64,000 nucleotides of DNA from Vogesella margarita (GTDB lineage: Bacteria > Pseudomonadota > Gammaproteobacteria > Burkholderiales > Chromobacteriaceae). The DNA lies in NCBI RefSeq assembly GCF_028548475.1, contig NZ_JAQQLE010000013.1:62001-126000 (forward strand), read 5' to 3'. A program made the translations under genes and the position numbers. Positions 17,922 through 27,164 of the stretch are shown piece by piece. Numbering within the stretch: position 1 is the stretch's first letter; each line of letters opens with the position of its first letter. A model generated the notes under the pieces. That model did no database searches, had not been told where the DNA came from, and saw only the letters and a list, made by a program, of their open reading frames with translations.

Positions 17922-19762
17922 CCATGCGACACCCCCTGACCCTGCTGGCTTTCGCCCTGCTACCCTGCTTTGCCCACGCCGTCAGCGACAGCACACTGCT
18001 GGCCGCGCGCGAAGCCTTCCGCAACAACGACAGCGCCCGCCTGGCCAGCCTCGGCGACGGCAGCGGCGACCGCGACCCGCTCGCCGCGTGGCCGGGCTAC
18101 TGGCAGGCGCGGCTGGCGCTCGACAACGGCGACGACAACCCCAGCCGCGCCTTCATCAGCAACGGCGGCAACGCCTTCCTGCGCGAGCGGCTGCTCAACG
18201 ACTGGGTACAGTCGTTAGGCAAGCGCGGCGACTGGGACGGCATCCTGCGCGTGGCGCCGGTGCTGTCCGCCGAGGCGCGCGACACCGACAGCGCCTGCTG
18301 GCTGGACGTGGCCACCCTCAACCGCCGCCAGACCGTGGCCAGCGCGCCGGACCTGTGGCAGAACGTGCGCCTGTCCGACGGCTGCGCACGACTGGTGGAA
18401 GAACAGGCCGCCCGCGGCATCCTGGCCCCGGCACAGACCGAGGCGCGCATGCGCCTGCTGCTGGCCGGCAACTACCTGACCGTGGCACGGCGACTGGCGG
18501 CTGCGGCCAACCTTGGCGAGCGCTTCTTCACCCCCGGCGGTGCCGAACAGCAGGTGCAGCAACTGCTGACCCTCGGCAAGAACAACCCGGTGGCGGCGCT
18601 GGAGCGGGCCGCCGCCAGCGAGGCGATGTTCAGCAAGGCGCAAAGCGGCTTCCTGTACGGCCAGCTGGCACTGCGCAGCGCGCAACGGCTGAACATGCCG
18701 CAGGCACTGGACGCCTTCGAGCGCGCCGACCCGCAACAGCTGACCGAAGAACAATGGGAGTGGTGGCTGCGCGCCGCGCTGCGCCAGCAGGACTGGGCGC
18801 GGCTGGAGCAGCTGACCCGCCGTCTGCCGGAAACGCTGGCCGCCAAGGGCGCCTGGCAGTACTGGCGCGCACGCAGCCTGCAGGCGCTGGGCCGCGGCAA
18901 CGAGGCCACGCCGCTCTTGATCAAGACCAGCTTCGAGCACAACTACTACGGCCTGCTGGCCAAGGAAGAGCTAGGCACCACGCTGGAAGCCCCGCTCAGC
19001 CGCAGCCCGACCCCGCCGGCCCTGCAGCGCCAGCTGCTGGCCGACCCCGACATCCAGCACGCGCTGGCACTGTTCGATCTGTCGCTGCGCAGCGACAAAC
19101 CGGAGTGGCGCGAAGACGGTCGCCGTGTATGGCGCTGGGCGCTGCGCGGCCGCAACGACGAGCAGCTGCTGGCCGCCGCCGAGATCGCGCTGGATCGCCA
19201 CCTCTACGACATGGCGATCTACGCCGCCGAGCGTACCGTACGCACCCACGACTTCAGCCTGCGCTTTCTGACCCCATACCGCGACACCACCCGCCGCTAC
19301 GCCAGCCAGCTGGAAATCGACGAGGCCTGGGTCTACGGCCTGATCCGCCAGGAAAGCCGCTTCCTCAACGTTGCCCGCTCCGGCGTTGGCGCCAGCGGCC
19401 TGATGCAGCTGATGCCGGCGACCGCGAAATGGGTGGCCGGCAAGATGGGCCTGCCGAGCTACCAGGTCAACGACGTGGACACCAACATCCGCCTCGGCAC
19501 CTGGTACCTGCGCCACGTGCTGGACAACCTGTCCAGCCACCCGGTACTGGCCACCGCCGCCTACAACGCCGGCCCGGGCCGGGCCCGCAGCTGGCAGGCG
19601 GCAATGCCGCTGGAAGGCGCGATCTACGCGGAAACCATTCCGTTTACCGAGACCCGCGACTATGTTCAGAAGGTGATGGCCAATGCGGTCTATTACGCCG
19701 GCGCATTCCGCCAGCCCGGCAACACGCTGAAATCGCGACTGGGCACCATCCCGGCACGCTGA
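17918..19762 (+). CDS. slt: Soluble lytic murein transglycosylase
   Basis: A 614-residue periplasmic enzyme. The signal peptide is MTMRHPLTLLAFALLPCFAHA with cleavage near residue 21. A long alpha-helical superhelix (U and L domains) leads to the C-terminal SLT domain, where the catalytic Glu is E479 in RQESRF, followed by ASGLMQLMPATAKW and ATAAYNAGPGRA. It cleaves peptidoglycan to 1,6-anhydro muropeptides. A core copy of the 14-base repeat (18502-18514) encodes AANLG. The ATG overlaps the trkH stop (ATGA). Confidence 0.93.
   Translation: MTMRHPLTLLAFALLPCFAHAVSDSTLLAAREAFRNNDSARLASLGDGSGDRDPLAAWPGYWQARLALDNGDDNPSRAFISNGGNAFLRERLLNDWVQSLGKRGDWDGILRVAPVLSAEARDTDSACWLDVATLNRRQTVASAPDLWQNVRLSDGCARLVEEQAARGILAPAQTEARMRLLLAGNYLTVARRLAAAANLGERFFTPGGAEQQVQQLLTLGKNNPVAALERAAASEAMFSKAQSGFLYGQLALRSAQRLNMPQALDAFERADPQQLTEEQWEWWLRAALRQQDWARLEQLTRRLPETLAAKGAWQYWRARSLQALGRGNEATPLLIKTSFEHNYYGLLAKEELGTTLEAPLSRSPTPPALQRQLLADPDIQHALALFDLSLRSDKPEWREDGRRVWRWALRGRNDEQLLAAAEIALDRHLYDMAIYAAERTVRTHDFSLRFLTPYRDTTRRYASQLEIDEAWVYGLIRQESRFLNVARSGVGASGLMQLMPATAKWVAGKMGLPSYQVNDVDTNIRLGTWYLRHVLDNLSSHPVLATAAYNAGPGRARSWQAAMPLEGAIYAETIPFTETRDYVQKVMANAVYYAGAFRQPGNTLKSRLGTIPAR
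18502..18514 (-). repeat. Repeat core copy (inside slt)
   Basis: 13-base core, minus orientation, read by slt as Ala-Ala-Asn-Leu. Confidence 0.8.
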
Positions 19763-19786
19763 CCGGGGTTCCGACAGGGAGACAAC

Positions 19787-20740
19787 ATGCAGCAATTCCA
19801 TAAAATCGCCATGATCGGTGGCGCCGGCTTCGTCGGCAGCTACATCGCCGAAGAACTGACCCGCCACGATGCGCAGCTGAGCATCGCCACCCGCCGCCGC
19901 GAGCGGCACAAGGGCCTGCTGATCCACCTGCCGGGCGCGGACCTGGTGGAAACCGGCGTCCACGACGCCGGCCAGCTGGAACAATTCCTCGCCGGCCACG
20001 ACGCGGTGATCAGCATGGTCGGCATCCTGCACGGCTCGCGCCGCGACTTCGAAAAGGCGCATATCGAGCTGGCTGGCAAGATCGTCGCCGCCTGCCAGAA
20101 GCTGGGCATCAAGCGTGTGATCCACATCAGCGCGCTGGGCGCCGGCGAAACCGCGCCCAGCGACTACCAGCAGACCAAGGGCAAGGCCGAGCGTCTGCTG
20201 CGCGACAGCGGGTTGGACGTCACCATCCTGCGCCCGTCGGTGATTTTCGGCGCCGGCGACAGCTTCCTGACCCTGTTTGCCCACCTGGCCGCCGTCGCGC
20301 CCTTCATCCCGCTCGCCGGCGCCGACACCCGCTTCGCACCGGTGTGGGTCGAGGACGTCGCCCGCGCGGTGCGCGTCTGCCTGGAGCAGGACGCCAGCAT
20401 CGGCCAGACGCTGGAGCTGACCGGCCCCAACACCTACACCCTGCGCCAGCTGGTGGCCTATGCGGCCAACCTTGCCGGCCATCCGCGCACGCTGATCGCG
20501 CTGCCGGAAGGCCTCGCCATGTTGCAGGCGACGCTGATGGAGCTGCTGCCGGGCACACCGCCGCTGAGCCGCGACAACGTGCGCTCGCTGCGGGTCGATA
20601 ACGTCAGCCAGCAGCCGTTCCCGGCGGCGCTGCTCGGCTTCCAGCCGAGCGCGCTGGAAGCCGTGGCGCCGCTCTACCTGGGCGAGCGCGAGTTCAACCG
20701 CAAACTCGACCGCTACCGCGCGCAGGCGGCCCGCCGATGA
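19787..20740 (+). CDS. NAD(P)-binding protein, complex I NDUFA9 / atypical SDR family
   Basis: A 317-residue atypical short-chain dehydrogenase. The nucleotide motif [14 protein letters not shown] is at 12-25; [10 protein letters not shown] and [10 protein letters not shown] follow. The active-site Tyr-Lys pair is present as [10 protein letters not shown]. The family includes the mitochondrial complex I accessory subunit NDUFA9 and bacterial relatives of unknown role. It starts 24 bases after slt with AGGGAG in front, and overlaps cca by 4 bases. A repeat core copy at 20461-20473 encodes AANL. Confidence 0.87.
   Translation: MQQFHKIAMIGGAGFVGSYIAEELTRHDAQLSIATRRRERHKGLLIHLPGADLVETGVHDAGQLEQFLAGHDAVISMVGILHGSRRDFEKAHIELAGKIVAACQKLGIKRVIHISALGAGETAPSDYQQTKGKAERLLRDSGLDVTILRPSVIFGAGDSFLTLFAHLAAVAPFIPLAGADTRFAPVWVEDVARAVRVCLEQDASIGQTLELTGPNTYTLRQLVAYAANLAGHPRTLIALPEGLAMLQATLMELLPGTPPLSRDNVRSLRVDNVSQQPFPAALLGFQPSALEAVAPLYLGEREFNRKLDRYRAQAARR
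20461..20473 (-). repeat. Repeat core copy (inside NDUFA9-like gene)
   Basis: 13-base core, minus orientation, read as Ala-Ala-Asn-Leu. Confidence 0.8.
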
Positions 20741-21972
20741 AGTGCTACATCGTCGGCGGCGCCGTGCGCGACCGCCTGCTGGGGCTGCCGGTGGCCGACC
20801 GTGACTGGGTGGTGGTCGGCGCCACGCCGGAGATGATGCAGGCGCGCGGCTTCCGCCCGGTGGGCAAGGATTTTCCGGTCTTCCTGCACCCGCAAACGCA
20901 GGAGGAGTACGCGCTGGCGCGCACCGAACGCAAAAGCGGGCGTGGCTACCACGGCTTCGTGTTCCACACCTCGCCGGAGGTGACGCTGGAAGAAGACCTG
21001 ATCCGCCGCGACCTCACCATCAACGCCATCGCCGAGGACGAGCACGGCGCGCTTACCGACCCCTACGGCGGCCAGGCCGACCTGCAGGCGCGGCTGCTGC
21101 GCCACGTCAGCCCGGCCTTCGCCGAGGACCCGGTGCGCATCCTGCGCCTGGCACGCTTCGCAGCGCGCTTCGACTTTGCCGTCGCCGAGGAGACCATGCA
21201 GCTGATGCGTGGCATGGTGGCCGCCGGCGAGGCCGACGCGCTGGTGGCGGAGCGGGTATGGCAGGAGCTGGCCAAGGGCCTGATGACGGCCAGGCCGTCG
21301 CGCATGTTCACCGTGCTGCGCGACTGCGGCGCGCTGGCGCGGCTGCTGCCGGAGCTGGACGCGCTGTTCGGCGTGCCGCAACGCGCCGACTACCATCCGG
21401 AGATCGACACCGGAGACCACGTGATGCGCGTGCTGGACTACGCCGCCGCCTGCGGCCAACCCTTGAGCGTACGTTTTGCCGCGCTGATGCACGATCTGGG
21501 CAAGGCGCGCACGCCAGCCGACATCCTGCCGCGCCACCTCGGCCACGAGGCGCGCGGAGAGGCGCCGCTGCTGGCGCTGTGCGAGCGGCTGCGGGTGCCG
21601 GCCGACTGCCGCGATCTGGCGCGCCTGGCCACCCTCTACCACACCAAGATCCACCGCGCCGCCGAGCTGCGCGCCGACACCGTGCTGCGCCTGCTGCGCG
21701 ACTGCGACGCGCTGCGACGGCCGGAGCGCTTCCTGCAGCTGCTGGACGTGTGCCTCGCCGACGCCCGCGGCCGCCTGCACTTCGAGAGCTGCGACTACCC
21801 GCAGGCCGGGTGGCTGCGCCGGCTGCTGGCCGCGGCGCAGTCGGTCGATGCCGGCGCCGTCGCCCGCGACTGCGCCGACAAGCGCGACATCCCGCAGGCG
21901 GTGGACCGCGCCCGCGTCGCCGCCATCGCCGCCTGCCGTCGCCAGCTGTTCCCCGCCGAAAGCCAGCCGTGA
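20737..21972 (+). CDS. cca: Multifunctional CCA-adding tRNA nucleotidyltransferase
   Basis: A 411-residue class II enzyme that adds or repairs the 3' CCA of tRNA. The start [21 protein letters not shown] gives the GG-x-VRD nucleotide-binding motif; [12 protein letters not shown] and [16 protein letters not shown] follow. The C-terminal half carries an HD phosphohydrolase domain ([26 protein letters not shown]), as in E. coli Cca, giving 2'-phosphatase and 2',3'-cyclic phosphodiesterase activity. It overlaps its upstream neighbour by 4 bases. Confidence 0.96.
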   Translation: MKCYIVGGAVRDRLLGLPVADRDWVVVGATPEMMQARGFRPVGKDFPVFLHPQTQEEYALARTERKSGRGYHGFVFHTSPEVTLEEDLIRRDLTINAIAEDEHGALTDPYGGQADLQARLLRHVSPAFAEDPVRILRLARFAARFDFAVAEETMQLMRGMVAAGEADALVAERVWQELAKGLMTARPSRMFTVLRDCGALARLLPELDALFGVPQRADYHPEIDTGDHVMRVLDYAAACGQPLSVRFAALMHDLGKARTPADILPRHLGHEARGEAPLLALCERLRVPADCRDLARLATLYHTKIHRAAELRADTVLRLLRDCDALRRPERFLQLLDVCLADARGRLHFESCDYPQAGWLRRLLAAAQSVDAGAVARDCADKRDIPQAVDRARVAAIAACRRQLFPAESQP

Positions 21973-21974
21973 GC

Positions 21975-23081
21975 ATGCTCGACGTCACGCTGCTGCGCGG
22001 CGGCACCAGCAAGGGCCTGTTTTTCCGTCACGACGACCTGCCGCCGGCCGGCGCGGCGCGCGACGCGCTGCTGCTGCGCGTGCTGGGCAGTCCCGACCCC
22101 TACGGCAAGCAGATCGATGGCCTCGGCACCGGCATCTCCACCACCAGCAAGGTGGTGCTGCTGCACCCGTCGCAGCGTGACGACCACGACATCGACTACC
22201 TGTTCGGCCACGTATCGATCGCCGAGCCGCTGATCGACTGGTCCGGCAACTGCGGTAACCTCAGCGCGGCGGTGCCGCTGTTCGCGCTGCTGCAGGGCAT
22301 GGTAGCCGGTGCGCCGCGCGACGGCGCCGTCAGCGTCCGCATCTGGCAGGCCAATATCGGCAAGACCATCATCGCCGAGCTGACCATGCGCAACGGCTTG
22401 CCGGTGTGGGAAGGCGACTACCACATCGACGGCGTCGCCTTTCCCGGCGCGCCGCTGACGCTGCGCTTTCTCGATCCCGCCGGCGGCGCCAGCGGCCGGC
22501 TGTTCCCCACCGGCCGCGTCTGCGACACGCTGAGCCTGCCGGACGGCAGCACCCTCGCCGCCACGCTGATCGACGCCGGCAACCCGACCGTGTTCGTGCG
22601 CGCCGCCGATGTCGGCCTCGCCGGTGACGAGCGCGGCGACCTCGCCGACGCGGCGGTCAACCGGCAGCTGGAGTGGGTGCGCGCCGCCGGCGCGGTGGCG
22701 ATGGGCCTTGCCGCCGACATCGACACCGCCAGCCGCGAACGGCCGGCAACGCCGAAGGTGAGCTTTGTGTCGCCAGCCACGGCTCCCGGCACGGCGCTGA
22801 CCGCGCGCATCCTGTCCATGGGCCGGCTGCATCACGCCTACACCGGCACCGGCGCCATCGCGCTGGCGGCGGCCGCCGCGATCGACGGCACGCTGGTGGC
22901 GGAAGCCTGCGGCGGCGTGGTGCGCGGCAAGGCGCTGCGCTTTGCCCACGCCAGCGGCCAGCAGCAGCTGGAGGCACGGCTGTCGTCCACGCCGGCCGGC
23001 TGGCACATCGACGAGGTGGTGATGACACGCACCGCGCGACCGCTGCTGCAGGGCAGCCTGTTCCTGCCGAGCCGATACTGA
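21975..23081 (+). CDS. PrpF/DUF453-family protein (2-methylaconitate isomerase-like)
   Basis: A 368-residue protein with the diaminopimelate-epimerase-like double fold of the PrpF family. Diagnostic blocks are TLLRGGTSKGLFF at the start, YGKQIDGLGTGISTTSKVV, WSGNCGNLSAAVP, DAGNPTVFV and HHAYTGTGAI. Related enzymes isomerise 2-methylaconitate or similar unsaturated dicarboxylates. No methylcitrate cycle gene is beside it; it sits at the end of the trkA-cca run, so its substrate is open. The ATG at 21975 is chosen; a GTG six bases earlier overlaps the cca stop. Confidence 0.85.
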   Translation: MLDVTLLRGGTSKGLFFRHDDLPPAGAARDALLLRVLGSPDPYGKQIDGLGTGISTTSKVVLLHPSQRDDHDIDYLFGHVSIAEPLIDWSGNCGNLSAAVPLFALLQGMVAGAPRDGAVSVRIWQANIGKTIIAELTMRNGLPVWEGDYHIDGVAFPGAPLTLRFLDPAGGASGRLFPTGRVCDTLSLPDGSTLAATLIDAGNPTVFVRAADVGLAGDERGDLADAAVNRQLEWVRAAGAVAMGLAADIDTASRERPATPKVSFVSPATAPGTALTARILSMGRLHHAYTGTGAIALAAAAAIDGTLVAEACGGVVRGKALRFAHASGQQQLEARLSSTPAGWHIDEVVMTRTARPLLQGSLFLPSRY

Positions 23082-23083
23082 CG

Positions 23084-23118
23084 GTTGCGGCCAACCTTGC
23101 GCCAAGGTTGGCCGCAAC
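23084..23118. repeat. Inverted pair of the 14-base repeat (16-bp hairpin)
   Basis: Copies at 23085-23098 (minus) and 23104-23117 (plus) form a perfect 16-bp stem with a 3-base loop, three bases after the PrpF-family stop. It closes the trkA operon and may act as its terminator, although no T-run follows. Confidence 0.9.
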
Positions 23119-23187
23119 GGCGCCCTGTTAGCCCTTTGGCATCGCATGCTGGCATACTGCGGCTTTCCCCCTGCACCAGGAGTCACC

Positions 23188-24036
23188 ATGGCCATCCTCA
23201 TCCTGCTCGGCCTCATCGCCCTCATCGTCATCGCCGGCCTGCGCGTCATCGACCAGCAGACGCTGGCCATCGTCGAAACCTTCGGCAAGTTCGCGCGCGT
23301 GCTCACGCCGGGCCTGAACTGGATCATCCCCGGCGTGCAGCGCATCGCCTGCCTGATGGACCTGCGCGTGCAGGAGCTGTCGGCGCAGGTCGAGGTCAAG
23401 ACCCGCGACAACATGTTCGTCACCCTGCCGGTGGCGATCATGGTACGGGTGCTGCCGGAGCGCGCCGCCGATGCCTACTACCAGCTGGCGTCGCCGCAGG
23501 AGCAGGTGAAGACCTGGGTGCTCAACACCCTGCGCTCGTCCACCGCGGCGATGACGCTGATGAACATGTACGAGGACCGCGACGAGCTGGCGCAGCAGAT
23601 GCAGGCCAGCCTTGCCGAGCGCATGGGCACCTACGGCTACGAGATCGTCAGCGTGCTGATCGACCAGCCGACGGTATCGGAAGAGGTGCAGCACGCGTTC
23701 AACGGCGTGATCGCCTCCGAACGCAAGCGCGAGGCGGCGGTGCAGGAGGCGGAAGCCAAGCGCATCCTGATCGTCGGCGAAGCCCGCGCCGAGGCCGAAT
23801 CGCAGCAGCTGCGCGCCGAGGGCCTCGCCCGCGCCCGCACGGTGCTAGCCGCCAGTCTGACCGAGGCCATCGCCCAGGCCAAGGGCAGCGGCATCAGCGA
23901 GCAAGACATCATGTACCTGCTGCTGGAAACCAACCGTCTCGACACCGTGAAATACGCCAGCGAGAAGGGCAAGCTGGTGCTGATGGACCTGCGCGCACCG
24001 GCGAGCCAGGCCGGGCTACAGATTCCGCTGGATTAA
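23188..24036 (+). CDS. SPFH/stomatin-like membrane protein
   Basis: A 282-residue prohibitin-homology protein. An N-terminal membrane anchor (AILILLGLIALIVIAGL, residues 2-18) is followed by an SPFH domain (QTLAIVETFGKFARVLTPG to about residue 190) and a helical, Ala/Glu-rich coiled-coil region (ERKREAAVQEAEAKRILIVG). It resembles the HflC/stomatin group that organises membrane microdomains or scaffolds proteases. Bacterial stomatins are often paired with an NfeD gene, but none is adjacent here. The ATG at 23188 follows CAGGAGTCACC. Confidence 0.88.
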   Translation: MAILILLGLIALIVIAGLRVIDQQTLAIVETFGKFARVLTPGLNWIIPGVQRIACLMDLRVQELSAQVEVKTRDNMFVTLPVAIMVRVLPERAADAYYQLASPQEQVKTWVLNTLRSSTAAMTLMNMYEDRDELAQQMQASLAERMGTYGYEIVSVLIDQPTVSEEVQHAFNGVIASERKREAAVQEAEAKRILIVGEARAEAESQQLRAEGLARARTVLAASLTEAIAQAKGSGISEQDIMYLLLETNRLDTVKYASEKGKLVLMDLRAPASQAGLQIPLD

Positions 24037-24060
24037 ACCGGACTTGTCCGCAGCACCGGC

Positions 24061-24095
24061 AAGGTTGGCCGCAAGATTGCGGCCAACCTTTTTTT
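24061..24095 (+). terminator. Terminator built from an inverted pair of the 14-base repeat
   Basis: AAGGTTGGCCGCAA (24061-24074), two bases, then its exact reverse complement (24077-24090), running directly into five more T. This is a textbook intrinsic terminator for the SPFH gene, 25 bases past its stop, made entirely of two repeat copies. Confidence 0.93.
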
Positions 24096-24217
24096 ACGCC
24101 CCGGCCGCCGCGACGATGCGGCAAGCTTGTTGACGTTGCACCGCGGCAACGGGCATGATGCCAGAGCACAAATAAGCGGGATCCACCCGTACTGCAGACA
24201 AAGAAATCGGAGAAACC

Positions 24218-24529
24218 ATGAGTCAGTTCGACAACGTCAGCGTCGTAAAAGAAGCCAATGTCTATTTTGACGGCAAGTGCGTCAGCCACGGCATCATCAT
24301 GCCGGACGGCAGCCGCAAGTCCGTCGGCGTGATCCTGCCGGCCAAGCTGCTGTTCAGCACCGGCGCCCCGGAAATCATGGAAATCCTGGCCGGCGAATGC
24401 AAGGTCACCCTCGCCGGCGAAACCAGCGCCAGCAGCTACAAGGCCGGTGACTCGTTCAAGGTGCCGGGCGAAAGCTCGTTCCAGATCGAGGTCAGCGACA
24501 CCGTGCACTACGTCTGCCACTTCGGCTGA
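24218..24529 (+). CDS. ppnP: Pyrimidine/purine nucleoside phosphorylase PpnP
   Basis: A 103-residue single-domain cupin formerly called UPF0345/DUF1255. The blocks [22 protein letters not shown]-like start, [31 protein letters not shown] and [11 protein letters not shown] match the family closely. It cleaves nucleosides with phosphate to free base and ribose-1-phosphate. It follows a strong ribosome site (CGGAGAAACC) and has its own terminator, so it is monocistronic. Confidence 0.94.
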   Translation: MSQFDNVSVVKEANVYFDGKCVSHGIIMPDGSRKSVGVILPAKLLFSTGAPEIMEILAGECKVTLAGETSASSYKAGDSFKVPGESSFQIEVSDTVHYVCHFG

Positions 24530-24550
24530 GCCGCACGCCGCCATGATCAG

Positions 24551-24576
24551 CGGGGCCACTTCGGTGGCCCCGTTTT
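24551..24576 (+). terminator. Intrinsic terminator of ppnP
   Basis: CGGGGCCAC, TTCG tetraloop, GTGGCCCCG, then TTTT, 22 bases after the stop. Confidence 0.92.
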
Positions 24577-24706
24577 CATTGCGGCCAACGTCGACTACGC
24601 CATTGGTGGGGGCCGCTTCCGCCGGATGGCCCCACTTGACCCAGGATAAGGCCGCCCGCCTTGCCGCTTGCTACTGTGCGCCGGTCCCGACTGACGGAAA
24701 CACAGC

Positions 24707-25714
24707 ATGCAACGTCTTCCCGAACTGATCTGCCCGGCGGGCAGTCTGCCCGCGCTGAAGGCCGCCATCGACAATGGCGCGGACGCGGTCTATCTCGGCC
24801 TCAAGAACGACACCAACGCCCGCAACTTCGCCGGGCTGAATTTCGACCACCGCAGTGCCAGCGAGGGCATCCGCTACGCCCGCGACCACAAGCGCAAGGT
24901 GCTGATGGCGATCAACACCTACGCCCGCGGCGGCGACAGCCTGCGCTGGCGCGCCGCCATCGACGAGGCTGCCGCGCTGGGCGTCGACGCGGTAATCCTC
25001 GCCGACCTGGGTCTGCTCGCCTACGCGCACGAGCGCCACCCGGCGCTGCGCCTGCACCTGTCGGTACAGGGCTCAGCCACCAACTACGAAGCCATCAATC
25101 TGGCGCAATCGCTGTTCGGCGTGCAGCGCGCGGTGTTGCCGCGGGTGCTGACGCTGGATCAGGTGCGCCACGTGATCGCCAATACCAGCGTCGAGATCGA
25201 GGTGTTCGGTTTCGGCAGCCTGTGCGTGATGGTGGAAGGCCGCTGCCTACTGTCCAGCTACGCCACCGGCGAATCGCCGAACAGCCACGGCGTCTGTTCG
25301 CCGGCGCGCTTCGTACGCTGGGAGGACAACGGCCAGGGCATGGACGCCCGCCTCAACCACATCCTGATCGACCGCTACGGCGCCAGCGAAACCGCCGGCT
25401 ACCCGACGCTGTGCAAGGGCCGTTTCGAGGTGGAAGGCCATACCGATTACGTGCTGGAGCAGCCGTCCAGCCTCAACGTGCTGGCGATGCTGCCGCAGCT
25501 GCTGGATGCCGGCGTTGCCGCGATCAAGGTCGAAGGCCGCCAGCGCAGCCCGGCCTACGTCGCGCAGGTCACCCGCGCGCTGCGCGAGGCACTGGATCAG
25601 GCCGGCCAGAGCGCGCAGCGTTTCAGCGTCAAGCCGGCCTGGCAACAAGCGCTGGCCAAGGTGTCGGAAGGCCAGCAGGTCACCCTCGGCGCCTACGACC
25701 GGCCGTGGAAATAA
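24707..25714 (+). CDS. ubiU: Ubiquinone biosynthesis protein UbiU (U32 family)
   Basis: A 335-residue iron-sulfur protein. Four cysteines at about 173, 180, 197 and 236 (in SLCVMVEGRC, HGVCSPAR and YPTLCKGRF) match the cluster ligands of E. coli UbiU. With UbiV it performs oxygen-independent hydroxylation steps of ubiquinone synthesis, using prephenate as oxygen donor; UbiT is the lipid-binding partner. All three genes are present in order U-V-T. A weak FNR-like sequence lies before the gene near 24648-24661, but it is not convincing. Confidence 0.94.
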   Translation: MQRLPELICPAGSLPALKAAIDNGADAVYLGLKNDTNARNFAGLNFDHRSASEGIRYARDHKRKVLMAINTYARGGDSLRWRAAIDEAAALGVDAVILADLGLLAYAHERHPALRLHLSVQGSATNYEAINLAQSLFGVQRAVLPRVLTLDQVRHVIANTSVEIEVFGFGSLCVMVEGRCLLSSYATGESPNSHGVCSPARFVRWEDNGQGMDARLNHILIDRYGASETAGYPTLCKGRFEVEGHTDYVLEQPSSLNVLAMLPQLLDAGVAAIKVEGRQRSPAYVAQVTRALREALDQAGQSAQRFSVKPAWQQALAKVSEGQQVTLGAYDRPWK

Positions 25715-25732
25715 CAAGGAGACGCTTCAATC

Positions 25733-26656
25733 ATGTCACATCCCGCCATGAGGCTCTCGCTCGGGCCGCTGCAGTACTTCTGGTATCGCGACCAGGTGAT
25801 GGAGTTTTACGCCGAAGCCGCCGGCTGGCCGCTGGACATCATCTATCTGGGTGAAGTGGTCTGTTCGCGGCGCCAGCAGTTGCGCACCCGCGACTGGATC
25901 GCCCTCGCCGACGACCTCGCCGCCAGCGGCAAGGAAATCATTCTCTCCAGCCAGGTGTTGCTGGAGAGCGAAAGCGACCTCAAACGCCTGCGCCAGCTGA
26001 TCGAACACGGTGCCGTGCGCCTGGAGGCCAACGATCTGGGCGCGGTGCGCCTGCTGCACGAGCGCCAGCTGCCCTTCGTCGCCGGCCCGCACCTCAACAT
26101 CTACAACCGCGACACGCTGCGCCTGTTCCAGCAACTGGGCGCCTACCGCTGGGTGTGCCCGCTGGAGTGCAGCGCCAGCCTGCTGCGCGACATCCTCGGC
26201 GATGAGGAAGACCTGCCGGAGACCGAGCTGTTCGCCTGGGGCCGGCTGCCGCTGGCCTACTCCGCGCGCTGCTTTACCGCCCGCCACTACCGGCTGAACA
26301 AGGACGACTGCCAGTTCAAGTGCCTGGAGCATCCGGAAGGCATGACCATGCACACCCAGGACGGCCAGCCCTTCCTCGCCATCAACGGCATCCAGACCCA
26401 GTCCGCGGCGCGGCAATCGCTGCTGGCGCACTACCCGGCGCTGCAGCACAGCGGCGTCGGCATCCTGCGTCTCAGCCCGCAGGCCGACAACATGGCCGCC
26501 ATCGTGCAGCAGTTCCGTGACGTGCTGACCCAGCCGTCCACCGCGGCAGCGGCCGCGAAGCAGCTGCAGTCGCTGTCCGCGATGCCGCTGGCCGACGGCT
26601 ACTGGCGCGGCGAGGCCGGCATTGCCTACCAGGGAGACCACCATGCCTGTTCCTGA
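25733..26656 (+). CDS. ubiV: Ubiquinone biosynthesis protein UbiV (U32 family)
   Basis: A 307-residue partner of UbiU. The four expected cluster cysteines are visible at about 44 ([10 protein letters not shown]), 180 ([10 protein letters not shown]), 193 and 197 ([13 protein letters not shown]). It starts 18 bases after ubiU behind AAGGAGACG and overlaps ubiT by 14 bases, so the trio is one operon. Confidence 0.94.
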   Translation: MSHPAMRLSLGPLQYFWYRDQVMEFYAEAAGWPLDIIYLGEVVCSRRQQLRTRDWIALADDLAASGKEIILSSQVLLESESDLKRLRQLIEHGAVRLEANDLGAVRLLHERQLPFVAGPHLNIYNRDTLRLFQQLGAYRWVCPLECSASLLRDILGDEEDLPETELFAWGRLPLAYSARCFTARHYRLNKDDCQFKCLEHPEGMTMHTQDGQPFLAINGIQTQSAARQSLLAHYPALQHSGVGILRLSPQADNMAAIVQQFRDVLTQPSTAAAAAKQLQSLSAMPLADGYWRGEAGIAYQGDHHACS

Positions 26657-27077
26657 CTTTACCCTGCCGCCCTTCGGCCGCCGCTGGCTGCAACGCCTGC
26701 CGGCAACGCCGCCGGCGTGGCTGCTGGTGCACAGCCTCAACCAGCTGCAAAAGCGGCAGGTACTGGCCGCCGACATGAGCCTGCTCAGCGGCAAGACCTT
26801 CGCGGTGGAGATTTGCGACGCCGGCCTGACGCTGACCTTCCGTGCCGATGACGAGCGCTTCCACACCGGCAACAGTGGCGACGCGCCCGACCTGCGGCTG
26901 GCCGCCAACCTGGCCGACTTCCTGCGGCTGATGCTGCGCGAGGAAGACCCGGACACGCTATTCTTCTCGCGCCGGCTGCGCATCGAGGGCGACACCGAGC
27001 TGGGGCTGATCGTGAAAAACCTGCTCGACAGCGTCGACTGGGACAGCACGCCGCTGCGCCGCTTCATGCAGCACTAG
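26643..27077 (+). CDS. ubiT: Ubiquinone biosynthesis accessory factor UbiT (SCP2 domain)
   Basis: A 144-residue SCP2-type lipid-binding protein. The C-terminal half ([33 protein letters not shown] to [15 protein letters not shown]) is the family's signature. UbiT binds polyprenyl-phenol intermediates and is needed for anaerobic ubiquinone synthesis. I chose the ATG at 26643, preceded by GGGAGA within the end of ubiV. Confidence 0.93.
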   Translation: MPVPDFTLPPFGRRWLQRLPATPPAWLLVHSLNQLQKRQVLAADMSLLSGKTFAVEICDAGLTLTFRADDERFHTGNSGDAPDLRLAANLADFLRLMLREEDPDTLFFSRRLRIEGDTELGLIVKNLLDSVDWDSTPLRRFMQH

Positions 27078-27096
27078 CGGCGTAAACCCATAATGG

Positions 27097-27142
27097 CAAA
27101 AGGTTGGCCGCAACGCCGTGCAGCGTTGCGGCCAACCTTTTG
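27097..27142. repeat. Inverted pair of the 14-base repeat (20-bp hairpin), bidirectional terminator candidate
   Basis: Copies at 27100-27113 (plus) and 27126-27139 (minus) sit in a perfect 20-bp stem with a 6-base loop. It separates the convergent ubiT and HD-GYP genes, and its flanks end in short A/T runs (AAAA, TTTT), so it could terminate both. Confidence 0.9.
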
Positions 27143-27164
27143 TCCGTTCGTCAGCCCGCCGGAA

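Noticed and set aside
24648-24661. FNR-like TTGAC-CCAG-GATAA before ubiU
   Set aside because: Only one half matches the consensus; too weak to annotate, although FNR control of ubiTUV is known in E. coli.
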